The notes: generated by a model from the letters alone, not told the origin. 64,000 bases of DNA from Armatimonadota bacterium (GCA_013314775.1 JABUFB010000014.1:124001-188000); one strand, 5' to 3'. Shown: positions 35,354 to 44,826, numbered from the stretch's first letter. Numbers and translations: made by a program.

Positions 35354-36166
35354 ATGACCGGTCACTGGCTGAGGCTGAACAAGCTGTTTTCCGAAGGCAA
35401 GCGTGCCGTGGTGGTTGCGGTTGATCATGGCGAGTTTTTCGGGCCCACGCCCGGAATCATCGACCTTCCCCGGGTGATCTCTGCCGTCGAGGCAGCCGAC
35501 AGCATCCTGCTGTCACCCGGCATGATGGCCCACTGCGGCAGCGTTTTCAGCCGGCGCGGGGCGCCCCTGGCCATGGTGAGGCTCAACTGGAGCACGGTCT
35601 TCTGTGAGCAATGGGACTACGACCGCGCACGCACCGCTCCGGTGGTCACTCCACTGGAAGCTCTTGCCATGGGCGCGGATATCTGCCTGGCATCACTCAC
35701 GCTCACCACTGTTGACGAGACCCAGGACGCCCGAAATGTCGAGATATTCGCGCAGATCGCATCGCAGAAACGGGACTGCGGGATTCCCCTTGTGGGGGAG
35801 TACTATCCGGCGGCGGTGGGAAGGCTCTCGCCGGATGAACTCCATCAGCGGGTCTATGTGGCCTGTCGGGTGCTGGCGGAACTCGGCGCTGACGCGATCA
35901 AGACCTTCTACACGGGGGAGCGGTTCGCGGAAGTGGTTGAGTCTGTGCCGATCCCCGTCCTGGCGCTCGGGGCCGAGAAGTTGCCCACAGCAGCGGATGC
36001 GTTGAAGCTCGCGCACAATGCGGTGATCGCCGGCGCCCGCGGAGTAGTCTTCGGGCGCAATGTCATCCAGGCGTCAGATCCGGCCCTGTTCCTCCAGGGC
36101 CTGAAGATGGTGGTCAAAGAGGGTGCGACACCCACCGAAGCGGTGACAGGCCTTGGGCTCGATTGA
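35354..36166 (+). CDS. Class I fructose-bisphosphate aldolase-like (DhnA/LsrF family)
   Basis: 270 residues; ATG at 35354 behind gaggggag. The TIM barrel of the DhnA/DeoC group is shown by VVVAVDHGEFFGP near the start, a catalytic Schiff-base Lys in ADAIKTFYTG, PIPVLALG, and GARGVVFGRNVIQ near the C-terminus, where the phosphate is bound. Members include class I FBP aldolase and the autoinducer-2 enzyme LsrF. With PFK elsewhere in the window, a role in sugar phosphate cleavage is plausible, but the substrate is not fixed by sequence. It converges with pcm. Confidence 0.88.
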   Translation: MTGHWLRLNKLFSEGKRAVVVAVDHGEFFGPTPGIIDLPRVISAVEAADSILLSPGMMAHCGSVFSRRGAPLAMVRLNWSTVFCEQWDYDRARTAPVVTPLEALAMGADICLASLTLTTVDETQDARNVEIFAQIASQKRDCGIPLVGEYYPAAVGRLSPDELHQRVYVACRVLAELGADAIKTFYTGERFAEVVESVPIPVLALGAEKLPTAADALKLAHNAVIAGARGVVFGRNVIQASDPALFLQGLKMVVKEGATPTEAVTGLGLD

Positions 36167-36181
36167 GCCGCGTCGGTTTGC

Positions 36182-36952
36182 TCATTCCGTCTGTTGCTGC
36201 ACCTCACCGGTCATTGGAACGAACATTACCGGGAATACGCCCCTGCTCTCGAGCTTGCCGTTGCGTTTGGTGAGCAGGCGCAGCTCCTGGCCCCAGTCGG
36301 TGCCTACCGGGATCACCATCCGCCCACCTTCCCTGAGTTGTTCCACCAGCGGCTTCGGCACCTTTTCCGGGGCGCAGGTCACCATGATCCCGTCGAAAGG
36401 CGCGTGTTCGGGCCAACCTCGGTAACCATCCCCGATACGCACTTCGACCCTCTCCACGCCCAGACGCTTCAGGGTTTCGCGGGCTCTGTTGCCCAAATCG
36501 GGCACGATTTCAATGGTGTACACCCGCTTGCACAGGGTCGCCAGCACCGCAGCCTGGTACCCGGAACCGGTGCCGATCTCAAGAACCACGCTGTCCGGGC
36601 GAGGCTCGATCAGTTCGGTCATCACCGCAACGATCGAGGGCGCGGAGATGGTCTGATCGTGGCCAATGGGCAGCGGGTGGTCGGCGTAGGCGTAACCCCA
36701 CAGTTCCCGGGGGACATACTCGTGACGGGGCACCGTGCGCATCGCCTCGATGATGCGCTCTGTCTTCAGGAACCCCTGAGCGATCAGGTCATCCACCATG
36801 CGTTCACGCGCGGCCTCGAGGGAGGCCGGGTCCGTGGGCGCTGGAGCATCATGCTCGAGCTGGGCACGGGCGCAACCGGCCGCCGAGAGGGCAAGCCAGA
36901 CCAACGCCAAGGCTCCCGAAATACCCATGTGGTTGGAACAGGCCCGGCGCAT
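36182..36952 (-). CDS. pcm: Protein-L-isoaspartate O-methyltransferase, lipoprotein form
   Basis: 256 residues. The ATG at 36952 is chosen because it follows a perfect aggaggtgat ribosome site; upstream in-frame starts are poorly placed. A lipoprotein signal ends in LSAAGC, so this enzyme is probably exported and lipid-anchored, unlike the usual cytoplasmic Pcm. The catalytic part is complete: PRHEYVP, IGHDQTISAPSIVA, the SAM-binding motif LEIGTGSGYQAAVL, VYTIEI and GGRMVIPVG. It repairs isoaspartyl residues using SAM. The need for SAM outside the cytoplasm is puzzling, but similar signal-bearing Pcm proteins are known in Gram-negatives. Confidence 0.9.
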   Translation of the reverse strand: MRRACSNHMGISGALALVWLALSAAGCARAQLEHDAPAPTDPASLEAARERMVDDLIAQGFLKTERIIEAMRTVPRHEYVPRELWGYAYADHPLPIGHDQTISAPSIVAVMTELIEPRPDSVVLEIGTGSGYQAAVLATLCKRVYTIEIVPDLGNRARETLKRLGVERVEVRIGDGYRGWPEHAPFDGIMVTCAPEKVPKPLVEQLREGGRMVIPVGTDWGQELRLLTKRNGKLESRGVFPVMFVPMTGEVQQQTE

Positions 36953-36985
36953 GGCCATCACCTCCTGAGCACTCTCCGTGTCCAT

Positions 36986-37789
36986 GCGCTTACTATCTTC
37001 TTCGCGATCTTCACTCCGACTCCTGCCAAGACTTCTGCGACGTGGCGGAGAGTTAGGAAGGTTTGGGAGCGTGGGGCGTTGAAACTATCGTGGCATTGAC
37101 CGGATCGGCAAGGCCGCCTGGGTGTGCAAAGCAAACCCGGTACCGTCGGTCTCCTGGAGATGCATGTCAACCGCGTGTGTGGCCGGCGTTCGGTGCCCGC
37201 GGTGTTGGCGCCGGGCCGTGTGCTGTGGGCCGCAGGATTGGGCCACAAGCCCCGCGAGGGCGGCTGGACCCGGTGCGTGGAGAACGGCCTGCCGCCCCCA
37301 TTCGCGGACACAATGTGCATCGCGGGGCGGCAATCCGGGGGGCTTCCGCACCCGGCTACAGGCTGTCGCTTGCTCGACGGGCTGTAAGCCAACGCGATAT
37401 GCGCAAGGAGACCAGCGCTGATGATCGGGCCCCCTCCGCGGGCTGTGGAGAAGGGGCTTAGGGCGAAGGGCATGCTGAACGCGAAGTCGGCTTCAGCCGG
37501 CACGCATCCTGCAAGAATGTTGCTCCTGGACGCGCAGCAGGCTACCTTGGGGAGCGTGCGGATTGCACTCTACTGAGTCATCTCGCACCAGCGGTCGCAA
37601 AGGGGTATTGGCGGCGTTTGCGTCCACGAGCTATGAATATTGTGGGTCTGAATCTGTGGCCGGACATCGCTGATGGGCTGACTGGATGGAAAGGCGAGAC
37701 GGGTCGGGTAGCGGCCGTACAATGCAGACAAGGATAGATCTGCGCCCGGCGGATGGACCGGGCATCCATAATACCAGGGAGTGAAGCCG
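36986..37789. other. Long intergenic region without a credible gene
   Basis: About 800 bases. Open frames on both strands have no family resemblance, no good ribosome sites and Cys/Arg/Pro-rich composition. The region contains copy B of a dispersed repeat (37174-37385) and may be a decayed gene or a repeat cluster. Nothing else can be named. Confidence 0.5.
37174..37385 (+). repeat. Dispersed intergenic repeat, copy B
   Basis: 37174-37225 aligns with 3718-3770 at about 80 percent, and 37349-37381 resembles 3837-3869. The blocks are in the same order and orientation but the middle differs in length and sequence. Confidence 0.45.
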
Positions 37790-39034
37790 ATGTCGTCGGA
37801 GCTCGCGATCAACGGGGGACCCAAGACCCGGGAAAAACCGTGGCCGACCACGGGCAACGCCTCGGGCCGTCTGTTCGGACAGGAAGAGATAGAACTGCTG
37901 ACCGAGGTGATCCAGTCGGGCAACCTGTTCCGCTACGGCGGGAAGATGGTAGACCAGTTCGAGCAGGAGTACGCCGCGACTGTCGGCATCAAGCACTGCG
38001 TTGCGGTGACCTCGGGCAGCGCGGCAATCCATTCCGCAGTGGCGGCGCTGCAGCTTGAGGTCGGCGACGAGATTATCACCACCACGGTCACTGACATCGG
38101 ATCGGTCATGGGCATATTGTGGTGCAACCAGATCCCGATCTTCGCCGACGTGGACCGGCGGACCATGATCATGCGCCCGGACGCAATCGAGGCGCAGATT
38201 ACCGACCGGACCCGGGCGATCATCGTGGTCCACCTGTTCGGACAGCCCGCGCCCATGGACGAGATCATGGCAATCGCCGAGAAACACAACCTCTACGTGA
38301 TCGAAGACTGCGCCCAGGCTCACGGCGCGGAGTTCGACGGCAAGCCAGTCAGCACCATGGGGCACCTGGGCTGTTTCTCGCTCCAGCAGAGCAAGCAGAT
38401 GACCACCGGTGACGGCGGTATGGTCGTCGGGAATGATGACGAACTGATGAACCGCGTCCGGATGTTCCACGACAAGTACTATGAGCGCGGCGGCGAAATG
38501 CGCGGCTACACGCGGTTGGGCATCTGTTACCGGATGAACGAGCTCACCGGCGCTGTTGCCCTCGCGCAGACCCGGAAGCTGCCGGAGATCCTGCGGCGCC
38601 GCAGGACTTCGGCAAATGCGTTGCTGGAGAAGATCAGCACGATCCCGGGGATCAAGCCGCCGTGGATTCACCCTCTCGCAAACCACGCATGGTGGATGTT
38701 CTCCTTCCAGATTGATGAGGATGTGCTCAAGTGTGACCTGCCCACCTTCCGGTCGGCGATCCAGGCTGAAGGGCTTCCCTTCAGCACCGGCTATGCGGGC
38801 GGCATCCCGATCTGCATGTACCCGGTCTTCCAGGAACACAGCGCTTACGGCAGCGGCAGCTTCCCCTGGGAGCCGCCGTACGGCCGCAAGGTAGAGTACA
38901 AACCCGAGGACTACCCGGACACCTACTGGGCCCAGGCGAACACCTTCATCACCAGCTGGAATGAGGGCTTCACCGAGGAGGACGTGGACGATATCTATCG
39001 CGGCCTGAAGAAGGTTGCGGAAGCCTACAGCTGA
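37790..39034 (+). CDS. DegT/DnrJ/EryC1/StrS family PLP aminotransferase
   Basis: 414 residues. The ATG at 37790 is spaced well from agggag; a GTG at 37781 is in frame. The fold-type I aminotransferase shows VTSGSAAIHSAVAALQ, GDEIITTTVTD, VIEDCAQAHGAEFDGK with the PLP-nitrogen-binding Asp, and SLQQSKQMTTGDGG with the PLP lysine near residue 203. Members transfer an amino group to keto sugars for surface glycans or antibiotics, or act as 3-dehydrases. The start of the island and the sugar genes downstream suggest an amino-sugar role, but no nucleotide-sugar genes are adjacent. Confidence 0.9.
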   Translation: MSSELAINGGPKTREKPWPTTGNASGRLFGQEEIELLTEVIQSGNLFRYGGKMVDQFEQEYAATVGIKHCVAVTSGSAAIHSAVAALQLEVGDEIITTTVTDIGSVMGILWCNQIPIFADVDRRTMIMRPDAIEAQITDRTRAIIVVHLFGQPAPMDEIMAIAEKHNLYVIEDCAQAHGAEFDGKPVSTMGHLGCFSLQQSKQMTTGDGGMVVGNDDELMNRVRMFHDKYYERGGEMRGYTRLGICYRMNELTGAVALAQTRKLPEILRRRRTSANALLEKISTIPGIKPPWIHPLANHAWWMFSFQIDEDVLKCDLPTFRSAIQAEGLPFSTGYAGGIPICMYPVFQEHSAYGSGSFPWEPPYGRKVEYKPEDYPDTYWAQANTFITSWNEGFTEEDVDDIYRGLKKVAEAYS

Positions 39035-39392
39035 CCCCAGTAACTAGCGCAAAGCGGATGGACGAAGGCGGACGGCCGATGCGCGATTACCGTCGGCCTT
39101 CCTTCGCGTGGGGCGGGCGTCTCGCCCGCCGGCCGTTCGCCTTCGGTCGTCTGTGCCCTATGCCGTCAGCGGGACAGGCGATCCTGCCTGTCGCCGTTTG
39201 CCCGTCCCAGCCCGCGCTGAAGCACGGGGCTATGGGCCTTCGGCCGTGGGTCCTCCCGGATGAACAGGGCGTTCGTACCCAATGCGCTGTTACTCAATGT
39301 GTGACCTGCGAACCGGGTACAGGCACCCATCTCTCAGACTGCGGCGAGACGGGATGCCAGTCCCCGGTTCGCCGCACAACAAATGGCGGCGC
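39035..39392. repeat. Intergenic palindrome cluster including palindromic element copy 1
   Basis: About 360 non-coding bases. 39308-39372 is a 65-bp palindromic element whose ends gcgaaccgg and ccggttcgc pair perfectly; inside, gggtacaggcaccc faces gggatgccagtcccc. It matches, inverted, copies at 44853-44905 and 51439-51488. A separate 17-bp stretch (39275-39291) is identical to 51483-51499. Short GC-rich stem motifs fill the rest. Confidence 0.7.
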
Positions 39393-41579
39393 CTACCGCA
39401 GTATCAGCGGGAGATTGGCGTTCACCAGTTTCGCTCGTTCCGCGAAGTCGGTCCACACCTCGTCGCGCACATTCACCCACCCAATGTTGTGGCATTCGCC
39501 GCCGTCCTTGCCGCCATCGAAACGCCCCGTGGCCGGCTCGTCGATGTATTCGAACCAGTGTGCACCGATGAAGTTGGGAAGCGCGAAGCCATCTGCAAGA
39601 TAGTCCTGGTAGGCATCACCGCGTTCAGCCTGGGTGGCGAAAATGCCCTCCACTTGCCGGAAGGGAAGGCCCGCATCCTCCGCCTGGAAGTGGAACTCCC
39701 CGGCGATCCAGGGCTTGTCCGTGTCGACTGCCCCGTTCATCACGGGCCTGCGAGGGCTCAGGCCGTAGATGGTGGCGCTCACCACGTCATTGTAGCGGCT
39801 CTCAGCTCGGATGACCTCCGCCGGGGCGCCCTGGGAGTGGCGCGCGCCCAGAAGCAGGTGGTTGGGGTCGTTTCGGCGGATCGCTTCGGATGTGAGGCGA
39901 AAGTACCGGTCGGCGAAGAGATCAAGAAACGCAGATGCGTCCTTGCGCGCTCCGGGCTTGTTGGGCAGCTTCTCGCCGTTTTCGCGGATGGCGCCGAAGC
40001 CGGCCCAATCGGTGCCCCAGGCGGCGTTGAGGGCCTCGATATTCCCATACCGGGCCGCCAGGAAGTCCACCCAGGCCGCCTTTGCCGCAAGGCCTTCTGG
40101 CGCGGCGTGAATGCAGCTCACGAGGTTCATCCCATTCTGCCAGTCGCCATACCAGCCCATTTCGTTCGCCGTGAACCAACCGATGAGAAACGGGTCATCC
40201 TTCGCCTTCGAGGCGCCGCGTGAGTTGGCCTCCACAGCGCGTTCGAAAGCAGGGGCGAACACATCCGGCACGTTGAGGTACCCATCGCGGGTCGGGATCT
40301 TCGGCGTGTCGCCCCATCCTGCCGCGAAGTTCACATACGCAATGCCCATACTGCCCGACCAGGCAGCCGCGGTGTTGATCCGCCAGTCCGCGAGGCGCCG
40401 ACGGGTCTCGGCTTCCCAGTGTTTGCGCCAGTCCGCGCCGAACTTGAGGATCAGGCCGCGCACATAGGGGCTAAAGACCAGCCCGGTTCCCGGTTCGAGC
40501 CCGTAAGCCTCATAGCCGTAGGGCGGATCCCAGGCATCCCTGAAGCGTGGGTCGTCCTTCTCCGCGATGACATCCGCGAACAGATGCTCGCGTTTCGATA
40601 CCCGCGTGTATGAGTCCCCAAGGCTGATGACGCAGATGCCGACGGACAGCATCGGGTGACCGTCCGGCGTGACCAACACCTGTCGGTCTCCGAGCCTGTC
40701 CAGCCTGAAGAAACCGGTCGCGGGAAGTTGGATGTCCATCCGGCCCCCGTAGCGGTCGAGAGACGGCAAGGCCGCCGAAGCATCAGTGTCACTCTCTGCG
40801 CGCACGGCGCGGGACTTGCGCCCGCCCCGGAGCAGTTCATCTACTGCGACGACGCAGTAGACGTACTGCGTCCCCGGCTGCGCGGAAATGTCCACGAAGC
40901 GGTTCACCGGGAAGCGCGCGATGCGCCGTTCGGTTTCGCCACGGGCGCGGCGGAAGATGTCGTAGCACCGGGCGCCAGGCACTTCGGTCCAGTGGAGCGC
41001 TACCCCGTCCGATACTCCGCGGGCCGAGAGTTCCGGAGCGGCCAGGCGCGGGAGACTGACCAGGCGGATACTCGAGAACCGCACTGGCAGCGGCTCGTTG
41101 GGGCTATAGGCCAGAAACCAGAAACGCTCCACCCGGGTCACGTCGATGGCCGTCCCACACCAGGCGCCCTCGTCTTTCCCATGGATCATGTTGAGAATGG
41201 GGATGCGTATCTCCGTCCACACTCCCGGCGGAATCCTGCGTGCCGGTTTGTGGGCCTTGCCGTGGGAGTCTTCTATGCCCACCTCGATCGTTGCCGCGTG
41301 CGGGCCATCATTGCGCAGGCCCACCACCAGGAAGGCTGCGCGAGACCAGTCTTGCACTTCGGGCAACTCGTACCGCGCGCTGGGCCAGTCGCTCACGGGC
41401 TTGAAAAGCAGGCGCAACGCCTTGTCGCCCGGGGCGGGCCCGTCGCCGATGCTGACCTCACTGTCACCCGAGGTGAAAGCGGTGATGACCGTCTCATCCG
41501 AAAGATCACAGACGGGAGTGTCCGCGTAGCCCAGGGACATGAAGGATGTGGCGAGCACGACTGCTGTCAGCAAAGACAT
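39393..41579 (-). CDS. Secreted clan GH-A-like glycoside hydrolase with CBM and FnIII domains
   Basis: 728 residues with a signal peptide ending near GYADT. About residues 25-180 are a jelly-roll carbohydrate-binding-like domain; about 185-275 look like fibronectin type III (ALHWTEVPGARCYDIFRR, TQYVYCVVAVDE). The TIM barrel covers about 290-725. Two acidic residues sit where clan A enzymes have them: the Asn-Glu in GWFTANEMGW as acid/base and the Glu in PWIAGEFHF as nucleophile. The closest known types are GH42- or agarase-like, but the family is not certain. It cleaves a polysaccharide or oligosaccharide outside the cell. It lies at the 3' end of the minus-strand block. Confidence 0.78.
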   Translation of the reverse strand: MSLLTAVVLATSFMSLGYADTPVCDLSDETVITAFTSGDSEVSIGDGPAPGDKALRLLFKPVSDWPSARYELPEVQDWSRAAFLVVGLRNDGPHAATIEVGIEDSHGKAHKPARRIPPGVWTEIRIPILNMIHGKDEGAWCGTAIDVTRVERFWFLAYSPNEPLPVRFSSIRLVSLPRLAAPELSARGVSDGVALHWTEVPGARCYDIFRRARGETERRIARFPVNRFVDISAQPGTQYVYCVVAVDELLRGGRKSRAVRAESDTDASAALPSLDRYGGRMDIQLPATGFFRLDRLGDRQVLVTPDGHPMLSVGICVISLGDSYTRVSKREHLFADVIAEKDDPRFRDAWDPPYGYEAYGLEPGTGLVFSPYVRGLILKFGADWRKHWEAETRRRLADWRINTAAAWSGSMGIAYVNFAAGWGDTPKIPTRDGYLNVPDVFAPAFERAVEANSRGASKAKDDPFLIGWFTANEMGWYGDWQNGMNLVSCIHAAPEGLAAKAAWVDFLAARYGNIEALNAAWGTDWAGFGAIRENGEKLPNKPGARKDASAFLDLFADRYFRLTSEAIRRNDPNHLLLGARHSQGAPAEVIRAESRYNDVVSATIYGLSPRRPVMNGAVDTDKPWIAGEFHFQAEDAGLPFRQVEGIFATQAERGDAYQDYLADGFALPNFIGAHWFEYIDEPATGRFDGGKDGGECHNIGWVNVRDEVWTDFAERAKLVNANLPLILR

Positions 41580-41737
41580 GAAAGGGCCTCCAGTTCTCTC
41601 TGCGGGTCACTGAGCGGCAGCAGGCGCGGGCAATCCATTGCTCTCCGCAACCATGGGCGACTATCGCTGTGCACACTCAATCGGCCGCGCTTGGACCGCG
41701 GGGGCTACCGGGAATCTCGCGGGCGCAGACGCAGGGG

Positions 41738-43528
41738 CTATCCGCTCACGACCGCTTCCAGCATACCCTCGCAGTACTCCCCGAGATCCTCGCCGTCGAA
41801 GATGACCCGCAGTGTCCAGATCGCCCGCGAGGGGGGATCAAGGCCCGCTTCGGGGCTGATCGTCAGCGGCACCCGCGCGCGTTCCTTCGGGCCCAGTTCG
41901 ATCTCGAGCATCGCCGGACGCGCGTGGAAGCCTTCCGGCAGGCAAGGCTGGGCGCGGACGACGACGAACTCATCCAGCGGGTTCACCACCCGCACTTCCA
42001 GGTGGATGCGCTCCTGTACCTGGGCGCGATACGGGTACACCGAGATCAGGAAGGGGTTGATGCCCAGGGACGGGTGCTTTCGGCCAACGAGCGCGCGCAG
42101 GGAGTTGTGGAAGTCGGCGGCATGGGGCTCGAACCCGTCGCAGGCGGCCCGGGTTATGGGCCACGGGTGAACGTGGGCCGCTGCCAGAAGTCGGGGCTGG
42201 TACTTGCGCAGGAGTCTTGCGCCCACAAGGTAGCCGCCGTCCACGTCAAACCAGTTGCGCCAGTCCGGGTCGGTGGGACGGATGGTCGTGTGGTCCGCCT
42301 CCCAGTACAGGGCATCTCCCGAAAACAGCACCATCTGTTCGTCTATTTCGCAGAAGTACACCGCATGGTACTCGGTCTGGCTGGGGAAGAAATGGGGGAA
42401 GATGTCGAAGCCGCGCCAGCGCATGGGCATGCCCTCGCGCATGACCATATCCACCCTGTAGGGGCGGTCATGCAGGCAGTTGAGGCTGTAGCCGTGGGGC
42501 CGCTCGAGTACATCTACCATGCACTCGTGGGTCGCCAGTTTCGTGCCGTACTTTTCCACCAGCCAGTCGTAGCCCATGAGGTGGTCATCATGGTGGTGGG
42601 TGATGATGCACCACTCCACGTCGCGGATGCCCTTGTCCGCGAGCACCTGCTCGAAGTTCTCGGGATAGCTCACTCCGGCGTCGAAAAACACTGCCGCACC
42701 GTCATCATCCACGATGGCATACTGGATCCGATTGGTGGCGCCGCGCAGGTGCGGCGTGATCGGGTCGAAATCGCAGACATGTCCCTGGGGTTGGTCGGGC
42801 CAGATCAGCCGCCAGCGGCTCCAGAAGTCGCCGATGCGATCCAGGGCGGCCTTGGCGGCGCTCATCACGTTTTCGCGGCCAATCACGGGATCGCCATGGG
42901 CCGGGAGCAGGACGTCGATATCGCCGCTCGCAAGCCACCCGACCCCACGTCTCAGGGCGTGTAGGCCCTCCATGAAGTTGTAACTGCGCTGCAGTTCATA
43001 GATGGAATGCAGCGTCCCGTCATGCTGCAGGATATCGCCCGAGACCAGCATGCGCGTGTCACCGTCGATGATAAGGTACCCCATGCCGCCCGGAGTATGG
43101 GCGCCGATGTGTTGCGCGTAGACATAGGGCTTGCGCCACGGCCGCGGCAGCTCTCCATCGGCAAGACGCATCGTTACGGGGATGTTCAGGCGCGGGCACA
43201 GGAAGCGTTCGTAGCCGGCGTAGCCATGGGCCACCTGCAGTTCCTGCCAAATGCCCTCGGCATTCTCCAGGTACGGCGCGTCGTGCTCTCCGATGGCAAC
43301 CGGCAGCCCCGGGTATGCGTGGTGCCCGAACACCCGGTCACGCCGGTAGTCAGTGTGCAGCACCAGCGACGGGGCCCTCATGCCTGCGGTCTCCATGGCC
43401 CCGAGCACCGCACCGGAGCCCAGGTCGAAAAGCCCGGTCTCCCCGTCATCCCACTGGATTACATACACGTTCACCGCATCGCGGTAGAGGCTGATCTTCG
43501 GCAGGACTGGAATGAGCGACTGGCTCAT
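41738..43528 (-). CDS. Tandem metallo-beta-lactamase-fold protein, first domain degenerate
   Basis: 596 residues; ATG at 43528 behind aggagag. Two MBL-fold domains are joined. In the first (about 1-225) the HxHxDH site is reduced to LHTDYRRDR near residue 57, but later motifs HTPGGMG, VSGDIL and LLPAHGDP remain. In the second (about 265-465) the site is intact: THHHDDH near 305-311, then LFSGDAL and AAAHVHPW. The C-terminal roughly 110 residues are a beta-sandwich of unknown type. The second domain should hydrolyse something with zinc or iron ions. The gene follows the acyltransferase-like gene by 26 bases, so they share an operon. Confidence 0.82.
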   Translation of the reverse strand: MSQSLIPVLPKISLYRDAVNVYVIQWDDGETGLFDLGSGAVLGAMETAGMRAPSLVLHTDYRRDRVFGHHAYPGLPVAIGEHDAPYLENAEGIWQELQVAHGYAGYERFLCPRLNIPVTMRLADGELPRPWRKPYVYAQHIGAHTPGGMGYLIIDGDTRMLVSGDILQHDGTLHSIYELQRSYNFMEGLHALRRGVGWLASGDIDVLLPAHGDPVIGRENVMSAAKAALDRIGDFWSRWRLIWPDQPQGHVCDFDPITPHLRGATNRIQYAIVDDDGAAVFFDAGVSYPENFEQVLADKGIRDVEWCIITHHHDDHLMGYDWLVEKYGTKLATHECMVDVLERPHGYSLNCLHDRPYRVDMVMREGMPMRWRGFDIFPHFFPSQTEYHAVYFCEIDEQMVLFSGDALYWEADHTTIRPTDPDWRNWFDVDGGYLVGARLLRKYQPRLLAAAHVHPWPITRAACDGFEPHAADFHNSLRALVGRKHPSLGINPFLISVYPYRAQVQERIHLEVRVVNPLDEFVVVRAQPCLPEGFHARPAMLEIELGPKERARVPLTISPEAGLDPPSRAIWTLRVIFDGEDLGEYCEGMLEAVVSG

Positions 43529-43554
43529 GGTGCTCTCCTGAGACGGGTTTGAGT

Positions 43555-44826
43555 TCAGCCGAGGTCCGACGGCGGGAAATGGGACAGGTAGAACTGGGTC
43601 CCGAACTTGTCCATATCATCGGCCAGGAAGAACATGCCCTCGACGATGAACCGTCCCCCGGCTTCGAGGTGTCTCAGCACGGCTCTCTGCAGGCTGGTCT
43701 CCCTGGGTGCTGTGGACAGGTCCGGGTCCTCGTCGTAAAAGATAAAGTACAGTCCGGATCGTCGGCTCGTGGGGATAGGGAAGAGGTACAGCTCCTTCTG
43801 CCAGAGGACCATGTTCGAGTCCGGTCGATAGAAGTCGGCGATCTCCGGGTTGAGAATCCATGATCCGCAGGCAAACCCGACGAAGGGCCGCTCGGGGAAG
43901 TACTCCCGGAAGAACGCAATCGCCCGCTCCATGGTGTCCCGGCAGGCTTCCGGGGTCATGTTCCCGCCGCCGGGGATATGGACGTCCAGCACCGGATCGC
44001 CGGCGGTCAACACCTGCTTCCATTTCGACAGGTCCAGCGTCACCGGCTCGCGCAAGCCCACCCCAGCAGGGGAGATGGGACAACCGCGCACCGTGCTCTC
44101 GCCGGCCTCAATGTGCGCCACCCAGCCTTCGGGGTCCGGGTCTTCGGCAGGGCGCATGTCCAGCATGCCATCGGCAGCGAAACGGGTGCCGTCGGATGCA
44201 AGCGCAATCACCTCGCCTGTGTCGCGGTGCCGGTACGCCGTGAGGCCGCCGCGGAAGGGCCGAACCATGTATTCCATCCTGCCCACGCGGAACAGATCGC
44301 CATTCGCGTAGAAGCGCAGCCAGTAGATGGTCCGGGTGTATGCGCCCAGATTGCCGTTATTGTGGAAGGCGTAGTACTCGGTGAGGGCTTCAAATCGCCC
44401 GCAGCTGTCGCGCGAGATGGCTTCGGGTACCCCACGCTCCCGGTGGAAAGCCGTGGCCAGCGGAACCACGCCCAGCGCAACCAGCAGGTACAGGACGCCG
44501 CAGCGCTCTTCCCCGAGAATGTGCGCCAGCGAGGGCCACTGTCGGATTTTCTCGGCCGGGTACTCCTGGTGCCGGAAAAGGCATTCGTGGCAATGCCATG
44601 CGTAGAGCTTGAGCGCGGGACACTGACGGATCTGCTCCGCGGTCTGCAGGATCAGCGGCTCATGCTCCGGCGCGACGCTCACCCAGTCACGGGATATGCG
44701 GATAGTGTCCGGGTCCAGCAGGCTCGGGTTCTCCGGCAGGCTCGCGACGTCTTCCTCCCAGTGGGGCTCGAAGACGTCGCGGTAGTCCTCAATGCCAAGC
44801 GTCGACAGGAACTGGTCAAGCTGCAT
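43555..44826 (-). CDS. Acyltransferase-like protein with NAT_N/GNAT_C domains
   Basis: 423 residues. The C-terminal half follows the pattern of the GNAT-like C-terminal domain (PF18164 type): VLDVHIPGGGNMTPEACRD, then a Phe- and Trp-rich segment with FVGFACGSWILNPE, and MVLWQKELYLFP. The N-terminal half resembles the partner N-terminal NAT domain (QCPALKLYAWHCHECLFRH). These proteins are predicted acyltransferases, substrate unknown. The start ATG sits 26 bases after a palindromic element (44853-44905) that separates it from the UroD-like gene. The MBL-fold gene follows 26 bases downstream. Confidence 0.68.
   Translation of the reverse strand: MQLDQFLSTLGIEDYRDVFEPHWEEDVASLPENPSLLDPDTIRISRDWVSVAPEHEPLILQTAEQIRQCPALKLYAWHCHECLFRHQEYPAEKIRQWPSLAHILGEERCGVLYLLVALGVVPLATAFHRERGVPEAISRDSCGRFEALTEYYAFHNNGNLGAYTRTIYWLRFYANGDLFRVGRMEYMVRPFRGGLTAYRHRDTGEVIALASDGTRFAADGMLDMRPAEDPDPEGWVAHIEAGESTVRGCPISPAGVGLREPVTLDLSKWKQVLTAGDPVLDVHIPGGGNMTPEACRDTMERAIAFFREYFPERPFVGFACGSWILNPEIADFYRPDSNMVLWQKELYLFPIPTSRRSGLYFIFYDEDPDLSTAPRETSLQRAVLRHLEAGGRFIVEGMFFLADDMDKFGTQFYLSHFPPSDLG

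Noticed and set aside
36958-37503. Possible small gene in the long gap before the DegT gene (minus strand)
   Set aside because: Pro/Ser/Arg-rich sequence with no domain and no good ribosome site; it overlaps a repeat and the start region of pcm.
40656-42170. 504-residue open frame on the plus strand
   Set aside because: It lies opposite the glycosidase and MBL-fold genes, which have clear motifs. GC-rich third codon positions keep such antisense frames open. Similar frames at 41669-42964, 46327-47691, 47400-48734, 50374-51390, 53069-54346 and 55964-57511 were rejected for the same reason.
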